Of a stretch of DNA of 64,000 nucleotides, positions 22,871 to 34,226 are shown piece after piece. The position numbers were made by a program, and so were the translations under genes. The first letter of the stretch is position 1, and each line of letters begins with the position of its first letter. The DNA is from Tomocerus qinae. Taxonomy: Eukaryota; Arthropoda; Collembola; Entomobryomorpha; Tomoceridae. The notes under the pieces were generated by a model, which was not told the DNA's origin, ran no database searches, and saw only the letters and a list, made by a program, of their open reading frames with translations. Location: contig CM034546.1 of the NCBI GenBank assembly GCA_020055645.1, forward strand, positions 62,558,001-62,622,000, in the 5' to 3' direction.

Positions 22871-24708
22871 TTGGAAAAATTAGCTGCAGCCCCAACTTCC
22901 TGATAAAAAGGAATTTCCTACACCAAATTAATAACTGTAGTTCGTAGCATCAAATACAGGGAACAATGAAAAACTCTATTTTCGAAAAAACTCCCACAAA
23001 TTAACCAAAACGTTTCCCATTCAAAATCAAATAAATAAGATTCCCCCTGGGATTTTGGAAAACCGTACAAATCCCATGAGTACAAACTTACAAATAAATA
23101 TTTTTATAGAATAAATCGTGGCTCTGGCTCCCAGTACCTACTGTTATTTCATTCTACAAAAAGATGGTCCAACTGGCCCAATGGAATCAAGAGGGTAGTA
23201 AAAAGTATACCCAGCTCTACTAAAAAAATTGAATAAGTTTGTCGATATAGCAGAACCAATTAGAATTAGAAGTTTTGAAATTCTATTTAATAAGCCACAT
23301 TACCATTATTACGAAATGTCCCCTTTCGCTAATCGTTCCCATTCCATCACCACTCACCATTCAACCTTCTTATGTAAATTTGTATTATTATTTTGATGTT
23401 ATCATAATAATATGAAACGACTCATTTCGGTGGTTTAGAGGAATTGGACTGTTGGACTTGCGCATTTTGTTTTTAAGGAGCCTGCATATATTACGTGTGC
23501 AGTTAATGGGAGGAGGAGGTATTCAAAAGTGTTGCAGTCAGCACTTGCGTTTCAAATGGTGGGAGTGGGTTTTTCGTAACGTAATATATGCAAGTTTCCT
23601 TGGTTCTCCCTACCACACGTACAGACATATATACATATATAGACAGGTAAATTTATTGCTTTATCAAGTCTAAGATTATTAATATAGATGCTTGGCTGCT
23701 ATAAGTACTATCATATAAACCCTCATCCTTTCCTAATAATATAAACATTACTGTGAAACAAAGGTAGATTTATAATCGCTGGTTTTACATGCTTATTTCA
23801 TACTCCACTCACTACTGTCATTGACATGCTCTGTAATCTGTAAACTAAGTATGTTATGCTATTTAGGTTATGTTATCCAGCAAGCCCTAACAGGAAGCTC
23901 GCTCGAGAAATGGATGCCTCAATTATTGATTCTACTCTAAAGAAAACTAAAAAGAGAAATGGTTTCTTTGTCAATCAATTTGTTTTAAAAAATGACTTCT
24001 TGTAATATTAGATTTAATTTTTTGGATTTTTTATTTAATTTCAATTTTTATGGAATATTTTACCTTTAATTGGTACTAAATTTAAAAGTAAAAAATGAAA
24101 TGCTGATTGTTAAAAAACTGATTTATTATTTTATTGGTATTTATTTTCGCTTTCAGCTTTTATTATTGTTTTGCCTAGATTTTGTACTGGTAATACACGA
24201 TTGCATCAAAGGGTTTGAATTAGAATATTATTGTGCACTAAAAACGGACTGCGTAATTCTATAAGCTGGCTTACTACTTGAAAGAGATAAAAAAATTTGA
24301 ATATGGGTAATCAAAAAATTTGAATATGAATATGGGTAATCCGGTAAGCCGGTAAGCCGTTCTTCTGAGAATTGTTTGCGAAGCAAAGATTTCCTATCAA
24401 CGATGGTTCTTTGTAGGGTTTTCACTGAAGGGTGACGTAAATGTAATCATACCAATACCAATTATCTGCGAAGTATGCTGCAACAAGTGTTCCTAGTGCA
24501 GAGGGTTTTCATCTCACCTGTATTTAATAAAGAGACACTATCGTCAAGAATGAATTTTTCCAGGTCAATTCTCTGGAAAGCTTATCTTATATGTAACAAA
24601 TTTCAATAATTTGTAACGAAGAAAGTGATTAGATAATTGTAACAAAAATATTTAACATGGATTGGTGTTTTTAACATTTTTTGATCCATTTTCCATCCAA
24701 TTTCGCAA
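22871..24708. other. Intergenic between the two secreted-protein genes
   Basis: AT-rich. An inverted pair TGCATATATTACG (about 23486) / CGTAATATATGCA (about 23580) forms a potential hairpin of about 110 bp. Nothing else is supported. Confidence 0.45.
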
Positions 24709-24716
24709 TATATAAA
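24709..24716 (+). promoter_or_regulatory. TATA box of secreted-protein gene 2
   Basis: TATATAAATACGTCCGAC, closely matching the promoter core of gene 1, indicates that the promoter was duplicated with the coding region. Confidence 0.6.
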
Positions 24717-24877
24717 TACGTCCGACTGCCGACTAAGCAACAAAAGCAGCAGAATAGCTACAACACTCTTACGTACCAACATTCTATCTAATTAACTACA
24801 TTGTAATTATAATTGTCCTGCATATTAAGTACATAATTAATTTTTGAAACATTTATCATCATCTAAAATCTCCAAAT

Positions 24878-27563
24878 ATGATTGCTAAAACTGGTAAGAT
24901 ACTTTATTACATATATTATTTCATTTTTATATTAACCACGTCATATTTATTCGTAATATTCACAATTTTTAAAGTTGTTTCTTAATATATATTCTATATC
25001 AAAAGGGACGATTTTTTTATTATTTTATTAGTTTGTTTGCTGCTCGCAATGTTCCTGTTGGGCGACTTAACTGCTGCTGCTAGAAATGAAGAGTCTCGTA
25101 GTCCACCTAATGACGGAACATTTTTAGAATCTAAAAAAACTGAATTGTCTCTGGAAAATGTAAGATAAATAATATAATAATGAAAATTTGCGTTGTACAT
25201 TATTGGTATGAATCCAAAATCGCAAGATTTGTTAGACCTAATAAATTTTTATGTTAGGAATCGTAGTCCTTTCAGTTGTAGGAGAATTCGTCAATACAGT
25301 TTCGACAATTGACAAAGGAGATTTCGACAAGAAAAAGTTTAATATCGACAATGGTAAAGGATTATTCGACAATGACAATGGAGATATCGACCAATCAAAC
25401 ATTTTTTTATTCACACAAAATGTTATACCATGTAAACATAATAATATGCCAATTAGCAGTATTAGCGTTATACTTAATTTAAAATTCCGTAGTCAATATT
25501 AATATTCTGTAGTCTGTTTATTATATCTTTATAATTCTATTTATGATAAGCATAATGGCCATAACTTCTCATCACCTTCTGTGTCAGAGGCTTCTTCAAT
25601 CATTCTGTTTCTTCTTATAATCTTTTTATCGCTACTGTCTAATAAGTGGGCTATAGCTGCACAATATCGTGCAGTATCAATGGTATTGTAAGTTCCAATG
25701 ACTTTCCTTATTCTGCTGTCCAATAGGACATATTTATTGCCAGGTTTTTTCCATAAACTTGCATCGATTCGTTGTACAGCTAAATGCCACTTGCTCTCTT
25801 CTAACTGTAGTTTTTCAATGAAACACCAAAATCTAGGATGATAGGTTCTAAACCTTAGATTAATCGAGTTATGAAAACCCTCCTGGCTATTAGTAGTACG
25901 CGGAATCCCTGACAAACCACGCTGGTAGCAATTCCACATATCTGGAGGGAAAGTTGGTTGACTTGTCCAAGTGCCTATATCCAATTCTTTTCAACATATT
26001 GAGTGAATGGAGTAAGAATTGATGGGAAAGTAGTCCTGAGTTCTAAAAAACGAATCCTTATTTCATTCTGTGGTACAAATGCTAATGCTATCATGGACCT
26101 GACATTCAAGCTAATACTTGTGTTTGGGTCAATATATTGTTTTTGCAGACCTAACTCTTGTATTTTACGATAAAAACACTGGCCTAAATGAAAAAGACAA
26201 CCATATACCTGAGTGCTTGGTAAAACAAAATTCAAAGCGTTTTTAACTCCCATTTCAAAATAAATTATAACTTCTCGATGCTGTTGGACATTTCTTTAAC
26301 TTTGACATTGAGCTGCAACACTCCTAGCCTGAAAAACCACAAAATAATTTTATTAATGTCCACAACTATATACACAGTATATATATTAATACACTACTTT
26401 AATATTTAATATTCCATAATTAAATTAAGTTAATTACCTTCCTGGATCTGGTACATGACTATGTTCCTTTGAGATTTCTAAGCCTCCACTCGGGCTGTAG
26501 ATAGCTCTGCTCGTGCAAATTTTCTCCTTTTCGCAACGCCAATAACTCACAGCACCGACGTTATTTGATCTAATGTAAACGTAACCTCCGTAGGCCAACT
26601 TTTGACCACCTCTTTGAGATTCAACAAAAGTAACACCACTCATATTGAAGATTCCAGGTCAACTTCTACAGTGCAACTGAAGTGTAGTTTAAGTATTACA
26701 TTAGTTGAGCAATGTTGACTTCAACTTACACAAATGACTAATTTTATTATCTTGGACGAGCGAAGAAACCAAATGAGGAGTACTAATTTACGTCTTATCA
26801 AGTAGCAAATAATACACTACAGACATCACAGATTTACGGAGTACAATATTAGTATATTCCTATTCATTGTCGAATTCCCCATTGACATTATCGATATCTC
26901 CTTTAACATTATCGGAATCACCTTTTACCTATTGTCGGAATCACCATTGTCAATTGTCGAAATTTTATTGACGAAATCTCCGGATACCGTCCTTTCGACA
27001 TAGTCACACATTCTCTCAATACAATCGCGTAAACTATTTAACCTAGGAAGTCTTAAACGAATCAGATTTTGGTGTAGTTCATTTTAAAAAACAAATTGAA
27101 CCCATTTGCACATATATTTCCATTTCATCTCCATAAATAAATAAATAAAGTAGTAGAAATAGACTAATGATTAAATTGTGTATTTGTGATATTGCATGGA
27201 CAGATTTCTTCGGGAGACGACAATGATGGTGATATTCAGCCCCGCCGTTCTTATATGACTGTTCGTGTAGTCACCACGAGTGGACGAATGTGTGTCGAAT
27301 GCTGGTCAGGAGACCATGACAAAGACAGAAGTGGCTGTTCTACCGGAAACCTCATAGCTTTATCTTGGGATTTCAACTCTGGTGCGTCTACAAAATTTTG
27401 GTGTTCTGCCACATGGGGAACCAAATCTATTTCCCGGTTTGCTGTTTTCGGTGATGGAGTACCAAAAAAGAGCTCGGAATGGAGAGTAGATGAGCAGGGG
27501 AAAAGAAGAACGCATGAAAATGGCAATACCGTTGGCAATCAGTATGTTGGATATTGGTCTTGA
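24878..27563 (+). CDS. Small secreted protein, unrecognised family, copy 2 (167 aa)
   Basis: Exons 24878-24893, 25032-25159 and 27204-27563 have the same phases as copy 1. The signal peptide (MIAKTVCLLLAMFLLGDLTA) and the C-terminal domain are conserved, including CVECWSGDHDKDRSGCSTG with no change, while the linker encoded by exon 2 has diverged almost completely. Intron 2 is about 2 kb because a decayed Mutator-like element lies inside it (about 25262-27000). A polyadenylation signal follows at 27628. Conserved domain plus variable linker suggests a secreted effector or binding protein, but nothing in the sequence names the partner. Confidence 0.8.
25262..27000 (-). mobile_element. Decayed Mutator-like (FLYWCH/MULE) transposon
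   Basis: Diverged inverted repeats of about 110-140 bp, rich in TTCGACAATTGACAA and GATATCGACAATG motifs, lie at about 25262-25400 and 26860-27000 and bracket transposase remains on the minus strand. It sits in intron 2 of the secreted-protein gene. The boundaries are approximate. Confidence 0.7.
25541..26643 (-). pseudogene. MULE transposase remnant with FLYWCH domain
   Basis: Reading 5' to 3' on the minus strand: a FLYWCH-type zinc-finger piece (26643-26434; FVESQRGGQKLAYGGY...YWRCEKEK...HSHVPDPGR), then MULE transposase pieces (26253-25975; YGCLFHLGQCFYRKIQELGL, the C..H..Q region) and (25984-25541; TNSQEGFHNSINLRF). The catalytic core between FLYWCH and the second piece is mostly missing, and the last two pieces are in different frames. 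It is inactive. Confidence 0.75.
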
Positions 27564-27627
27564 ACTGTACTGGATGCATAAATTATAATATTTATTGCAA
27601 TCTGTGAAACGAATTATTTATTGTGTA

Positions 27628-27633
27628 AATAAA
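27628..27633 (+). terminator. Polyadenylation signal AATAAA
   Basis: AATAAA 65 bp after the stop of secreted-protein gene 2. Confidence 0.55.
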
Positions 27634-28476
27634 ATGTGAATCATGAAAATGTGTCTCTGCATTTTTAATTTATGTACCCCTAGTTAATATATTACATCTG
27701 AATTTCAAATAGTATACATAGTTACTAGTTATCTAGTTACGTACTAGCGTATTCCGTAAGTATTGTAATTCAACAAAGCTTCTAAAATTCGTAACTATTA
27801 TTGTAAATACAGTAATTTATGTCGTATTACATATGTAAGCAAAATAATTTGAAATTCCAAATCAGATTCAAACAAGTGTTAACCTGATGAGAAAGAGGAT
27901 TGTGAAAAACAATTTTTTTCCGATATATCGCCCTCTTTACTCAGGACAAACCCCCCGAGGGTCGAAAAGCTAGGATGATATTACTCCGAAACTGAGATTT
28001 GACTGAGATGAAACGATTTGGATGAAATTTGTTTTAAATTGAAGGAGGCAATATTTCGGAGGGTGGATTTTCAGCATATTTCAACGAACTTCTTCATGAA
28101 AAAGAAATTTCCTTTCCAAAAAAAAATTCCAAGTTTATAGCTTTTAGTGCCAATCTTAATTTAATAGCTACACAAATCGTACATTTGTATATTCTATCAA
28201 TTTGACCTCCAAAATATCAAAGGTCTGCTCAAATACACAACTTGTGTGACATATCAATCAGCATCTATGCACTTAAAGCAAAACGAATAGGATGAAATAT
28301 GTGCAAAAATTTGAAGTGGTACAAGGTCAAAGGTCATTGTTTTAAAAGTTGTTACTATGCCTTGTGTGACATTTCTATCGGCATCTACATACTGCGAACT
28401 GAACGATTATGATTTAATATGTTCAAATAATAGGACAAAATTGTACTCAAAGCGATGGACATCAAAGGATGATATG
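27634..28476. other. Intergenic, no gene seen
   Basis: AT-rich non-coding sequence. Parts read like decayed repeat DNA (ACGATTTGGATGAAATTTG), but no boundaries can be set. Confidence 0.4.
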
Positions 28477-28704
28477 TACTATGATCGCCAAATAACTTTG
28501 GACAATAAGATTGAAGAACAATAAAACCGATAAGAAAATATAATAGGCGAGTTCGCGGTTCAGTGAGCACGAACAAAGGGCTCACTGAAGCACGAACTCC
28601 TGTATTGTTCTTGCTCACTGAACCGCGAACTCGCCTATTATATTTTCTTGTCGGTTTTATTGTTCTTCAATCTTATTGTCCAAAGTTATTTGGCGATCAT
28701 AGTA
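28477..28704. repeat. Near-perfect hairpin (93-bp arms)
   Basis: Positions 28477-28569 and 28612-28704 are reverse complements with about one mismatch (CCGATAAG against CCGACAAG), with a 42-nt loop. Open frames over this stretch on both strands are produced by the symmetry and are not genes. Probably a small foldback MITE. Confidence 0.85.
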
Positions 28705-29679
28705 ATAAAAAAGGTTTTGTTCATTTGTCGTGTGCTTGTATTAGTGGTATGATATGGGACGACCTAACCAGTGCAGTGGCCAGCTATAAACACCATAAAC
28801 ATAGGTCGTCGGCGGTGGACAATTGTGCGGTGTGCGATTTACTTCTATTATAGTGATATTTTGATAGGAAAAAACATTAGTGCTAACCGCTTCATCATTA
28901 TAAGATAAATTACACACCTTTATATTTCTGCTTTCATCAGCACCAAACATTAGCATCTGGTATTCTTAACAGGTATGTTTTTCATGTTTGAAAATACCAT
29001 TCCTATTACTACTGCATTTGCAGTCCAATTTTCCAATTGAATTATTTGTAGAGAATATTTTGCAAAAATAATTAGCCAGATGACATCAAAGAAAACGGTT
29101 TGTTTAACCTCTCCATTTTTGTACATTGTATGTAATACTAGTAATGTAGTAATTAATGTATGATGGCTAGATTATTTATAGTATATAGTTTTTACATTTA
29201 TTAATCAATTTATATTCATGCATTTGCATGCATTCATCTCAGGAAGGCGATTGTAAGCCGACGGAATTGGAGACCTGTGCTTCCAAGGCACCGCGTTTTT
29301 TAAATTGCCTTAGTGTTCGAGTTTGGAATTTGGATTTTTGATTATTTTGATAGAACCTTACTAATGAATAATCGACGGAATTAAGATTGGTAAGTCTGCT
29401 AATATTTATTTATGCAATATATTTTGTTTACTAAACATTCAACATTGATTGAAGTCCAAGTCTAATTTTGGGTAAGGATTTTCGAACAAAATTAAACATC
29501 GAAGTTCACAAGCTTAAAAATTTTTAAGTGTCATCAATCATAAAGACTTTTGCGTAATCATGAATTATCAAAGTTTTGGTATTTAGAGTTACGTCAGATA
29601 TTATATTGCATCATCATCGCCAATCTTTGACTGAAAAATTATTATTCTTCACTATCTTCACACCGGCAGAAACTGAAAA
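28705..29679. other. Intergenic upstream of the broken zinc-finger gene
   Basis: No gene. The last few hundred bases should contain the promoter and 5' UTR of the gene that began at 29680. Confidence 0.4.
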
Positions 29680-29699
29680 ATGACAGCACTGAAAAAATG

Positions 29700-30788
29700 G
29701 GTTAGAGTGCAGCAAACGGGGCCACTTTTTCAGAGTCCAGCAGGTACCCCGTATCTCAGAATATTTAGACGTTACACCCCAATGTTTCAATGGATCTTTA
29801 CCGGACATGACCTGGAGGGTCCGTTCCCACCCTCAACACCCCCCCGGGGGGGTCTGGGGCAAAGTGAGATTCCACCAGATTTTGATAGATATTGACTCAC
29901 TGAACAAAGTCCCGCCGACCCCCACCCCCTCCGACCAAAATATGATAATCTAAGCATAAATGACATGAATTGACTACTAGAAATGACTCAAGGTATCGTT
30001 CTACCTCACCCCCACCCAAGGGGGGGGGGGGCTGGGGCAAAATGAGATTCCACTGATTTCGACAGATATTGACCCCTGAACAAAGTCCCGACCACCCTCA
30101 ACAAAAGGGGTTCTGGGGGATATTGAGATTTGACCAGATTTGGATAGATATCGACACTCTGACCAAGGTCCCGCTTAACCCCACCCCCTAACCTAACCTA
30201 ACCTAAATAAAATAAACCTAACCTAACCTAACCTAAATAAAATAAACCTAACCTAACCTAAATAAAATAAACCTAACCTAACCTAACCAAAATAAAATAA
30301 ATAAATACAGATTTTTGACAATTTTTATGAAAATTATTAGGTTAGGTTGGGTGGGGGTGGGCGGGACTTTGTTCAAGGGGCCAATATCGGTCGAAATCAG
30401 GTGGGCCCTTTTGCCCATTTTACCCATTTTGCCCCAGGGCCCCCCCTTGGGTGGGGAAGGGGCAGGAAGGTACCTTGAGTCATTTCCAGTAGTCATTACA
30501 TGTTATTTATGCTTAGATTATCATATTTTTCAAAGTACCCCCCAAAGGGGGGGTCGGAGGGGGTGGGGGTGGGCGGGACTTTGTTCAGGGAGTCGATATC
30601 TATCAAAATCCGGTGGAATCTCACTTCACCCCAGACCCCCCAGGGGGGGTGTTGAGGGTGGGAACGGACCCTCCAGGTCATGTCCGGTAAAGATCCAATG
30701 AAACATTGGGGGGTCACGTCTAAATATTCTGAGATACGGGGTACCTGCTGGACTCTGAAAAAGTGGCCCCGTTTAGTGCAATCCAACC
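29700..30788. mobile_element. Foldback element with 9-bp target duplication in a coding exon
   Basis: Ends GGTTAGAGTGCAGCAAACGG and the complement of GGTTGGATTGCACTAAACGG are flanked by GAAAAAATG on both sides (29691-29699 and 30789-30797). The arms (about 29700-30130 and 30340-30788) are long inverted repeats rich in C and G runs (CACCCCCCC, GGGGTCTGGGG). Nine-base duplications fit Mutator-like elements. No transposase is present. Confidence 0.85.
30187..30288. repeat. Interstitial CCTAA (telomere-type) repeat in the foldback loop
   Basis: Blocks of (CCTAA)2-4 alternate with AATAAAATAAA. CCTAA/TTAGG is the ancestral arthropod telomere motif. Here it lies in the centre of the foldback element, not at a chromosome end. 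Confidence 0.85.
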
Positions 30789-32750
30789 GAAAAAATGTAT
30801 TCTGTGTTTTAATGAATACGAAGAAGAAAGCGCTTACTGTTCGACTCCGAAGTTACCTGAAATTTGTTGCAAATATTTACATTCGTCATTAACACAGGAA
30901 ATATTACTGAGCCTTTCCATTCACCAAAACCTTAATGTGTCGTTTTGTACAAAATGCTTCGAGTCTATGATGGAACTGTACGATCTTAATTCCCAGTGGG
31001 AATTTTGTCAAAAAAGAATTTCAGAGTTAGTTTTTATTCAATCTTTGGAAATTCTTCATCGTCGTGCTAATTCTCAAGAAGACTGCAGAGACCAGAATAG
31101 TCAAAATCTAAAGAACGACAATCCGGAAAGAAAACTAATCCAATTTGACGTTACGTCCTTGCCAAACTGTGATTTTATAAAGACCTATTCCCAAAAGTCA
31201 ACTGCAACTGTACAATCGGCCGAGGGTTGTTATGATACTGTAGACATAAAAATCGAGAGTGAAGAATTTGGTTTCATTTATGAAAGTCAAGAAAGCAATC
31301 GAGAAGAAAAAAATGTTTCAGACTTGTTTATTGACAAGACGAAACAGAATCCAGTTGTTTCTGCCCTAAAACATGGGAACAAAAACCAAAATCCCATTTT
31401 AAAACTTGAAAGTAAGCACAATTAATGTAAAAATTTATTGCCTGTATAGTTTACCTAAATTTTTTAAAACGTTTTTAGGATTAACATTGACAAATTCTCA
31501 CTAAATTTAATTATTTTTAAATTACTTTTTTACAGAAATGATTTTTTCGGACAATGATCAGCAAGTCATTTTAATGGGAAGTGAACAAAATAATTTCGAT
31601 GCCAAAATTAAAGGATCTACAGCCTACGTGGACTAAAAGTGATGTCGGTGGTAGCTACAAACTCACAGCAGTAAATGAAAAACTAGTCTTAGATAATTGG
31701 TAACATTAATATAATTTCTATTATCATTTTTCTAATTATTTATAATAATAGCTATTATTTGTTATTTTTAAGCTATAAAGATTTAGAATCTCCTCAAGAA
31801 GTCTTTACATCAACCGCTGCATTAAATTCTACGGTTTCTTTTGTTGAAGGACAAATATCATCAACGGATACATGTGAAACTAATTTAAGTATTCTTAGTG
31901 ATGAAATAGACTATAAATTAAATGCAGGAATTATCGTAGCGTTCCCTTGTCTTAGATGCGAAGAAACATTTCAAACGGAGCAAGAGTTAGAAGCTCATGG
32001 AGTAATTCACTACAAGGAAAAACCAAGCAGTTGTGATGTAGGTACTAAAAAAATTGCTCGATCAGCCAGAATGGTAGGCCCTTTTAAGTGCGAAATATGC
32101 AAAGTAATATTTAAAAGCAGTATTAATTTAAAATCCCATAAAATTAAAATCCATCAGCTAGGAAAATGGCCTTTCAATTGCGACGTTTGCGAGGCAGGAT
32201 TTTTACAACCTTCTACTTTGATAAGGCATAGAAGAATACACACTGGAGAACGACCTTTTAAGTGTGATATTTGTGGTATGCTATTTAAAAGACAAAGCCA
32301 TGTGAATGCACATATCAAGGCTCAACATTTGAAAGAAAAACCGCACAAATGTGAAATTTGCGGAAAGGAATTTGCACATCAAGGGAATCTGACATTACAC
32401 AGAAAGGCGCATACTGGTGAAAAATACCCTTGCGAAGTTTGTGGAAGGATATTTTCTGATCAACGTAGTCTGGACAAACATAGTAAGATTCACACTGGTG
32501 AAAAACTTTATAAATGTGAAGTGTGTGGCGAGGAATTTACACTATACCATACTTTTAAAGTGCATAGCAAGAATCACACCGAAGACAAACCTTTCAATTG
32601 CGAAATTTGTGGCAGAGGATTTGTAAAGGAAAGCAGTATGATATTGCACAGATGTCGAAGAAAGGTTGAAATGCCGCCCAATAAATGTCACTAGCCTGGT
32701 GATGGATTCTGCAATTTTTCAGTGAAGTGAAAAACTAAAATTATACTGTA

Positions 32751-33646
32751 CTAGAAATAAGCCCGTTCTACGGACTCGAAATATTATAATTATTATTGCG
32801 CCTGCGTAGTTACACGAAGTTCATCTTTTATATTTATAATTGCGCAACTCCACTTTAAGATTATCTTATGGGTATGATTCACCTGTTCATATTTTATTAT
32901 GACATTTCTAATGACAATTGGTACATAACTTTGAACATTAAGACGGAAACAAGCAATAAATTCATCATTTCATTTTTTCCTTCACAAAAGTTGTGAAATG
33001 TTATTTGATTTTGTATAGTAAAAAACCACTTCACTGCTTATACGTGCTCAATGCAAAAGACCTATAATAAGCTCAAAAAATTAAGGATATTGGATGTCCA
33101 ACGAATTGATAATTATACTCACAAAGCTATTACATGAAATGTTGTTACACAAAAACAGATAAGACAGATTCTTCACTTAAGCCCACCGATAATATTTCAT
33201 ACTTTATACGTACGGTTCTTAATTAATTTGATTTGACGAATTAATATGCTGAAATAAATATATTTGTAGTTAAATCAAATAATAGCTTGATCAAATACGT
33301 CTGTATTTTTACCCTGTAGTACAAAGTAATTATGTATCACTTTACAACAAAATAACCCATGAAAACCCATGCGATGAAATTTTTTGATCTGTTTGCAAAC
33401 GGAACGAACGAACAGAGCAAAAAATCACTCGAATCGGTCCACAACTTTCGGAATAAATCAACTAGAAATGAGAAAAGGTGACTTTTTAGAAAAATTCGCT
33501 GCAACTTTCAAACGGCGGGTTTTCGAGAAAAATTAATATATGAATGTTATTCAAGTTCATATGAGGTCCACCAATCGAGTCTCATTACCTTCCGAAATAA
33601 AGTATTCCGGACCTTACACATCTCTTGGGTTTTCACTCATGTATGA
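32751..33646 (-). mobile_element. Non-autonomous Helitron (probable)
   Basis: On the minus strand it would start A|TCATACATGAGTG (33646) and end with a GC-rich stem (CCGTAGAACGGG) followed by TTATTTCTAG|T (32751). The 3' end closely resembles that of the Helitron at 55246-56429. No Rep/helicase is encoded. The 5' boundary is less certain than the 3' one. Confidence 0.5.
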
Positions 33647-34226
33647 TATATAGTATATTATGTTACCAAATGCTTAATGATTTATAGTTTAAACAAAAAA
33701 AGGCGCAACTTTACTATTTTTACTACTGAAAATAGGAAAAATAATAAATTAATGTATCTAGTTCAACGTGGAGGTTTGGATACTTGAAAGAAACCTTTTT
33801 AGCATCTCCCAACAATTCGATAATCCCGATCCCACAGCATACCAAGCAGCAAACAGGGTACTCGCGCATACAAGCTATTTGATAAAAATTCTAGGTCATA
33901 TGTCATTGTGTGTATTGTATTGTATTGTATTGTAATACTTTATTGTGTTTCTCAGACGAACGTCTACATACACAAAGTTAATTTTAATTATACATAATTA
34001 ATTTAAGAATGAATTCAGGATATTGTTATATTAATATTTGTAATTTCAGTAATTATAGTATATTGATTTCATTTAATTTTAAATATGTTGCACTTTTCAC
34101 TATTCTAGGTTTCCTTAATTTTACTTAGCCTATTACATACCTTTTTCCGTAATACAGTTTTATAAATTTTTACTTACTTATCTAGTATTTATGTATTTCA
34201 AGTGGGGACTTGGCTATTCTCCAAAT

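Larger units (their letters stand above)
29680..32694 (+). pseudogene. ZAD-like C2H2 zinc-finger gene broken by a transposon and a frameshift
   Basis: The ancestral first exon begins ATGACAGCACTG at 29680; after 20 bases the foldback element (29700-30788) intervenes and coding resumes at 30798 (TATTCTGTG...) up to the donor at 31411. The domain has CILC and CTKC cysteine pairs as in the other ZAD-like genes. Exon 2 (31536-31699) opens in frame but runs into TAG/TGA codons unless the frame changes once near 31595-31615; its length is one base off for exon 3. Exon 3 (31773-32694) is intact, with about eight good C2H2 fingers. Without the insertion and with one indel the three exons fit phases 1 and 2 like the paralogues. 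An alternative promoter or start inside the element cannot be excluded. Confidence 0.75.

Noticed and set aside
28385..28853. Two open frames sharing LTEPRTRLLYFL on opposite strands
   Set aside because: Produced by the hairpin arms; no independent coding evidence.
30187..30288. A true telomere or chromosome end
   Set aside because: Array is short, interrupted and inside a transposon, with genes on both sides.
29699..30776. Splicing out the foldback element as an intron (GTTAG to TTTAG)
   Set aside because: The join is out of frame and meets a stop shortly after, so it would not rescue the gene.
29700..30788. Open frames across the foldback element
   Set aside because: They translate GC-rich inverted arms (poly-Pro/Gly) and mirror each other on both strands.
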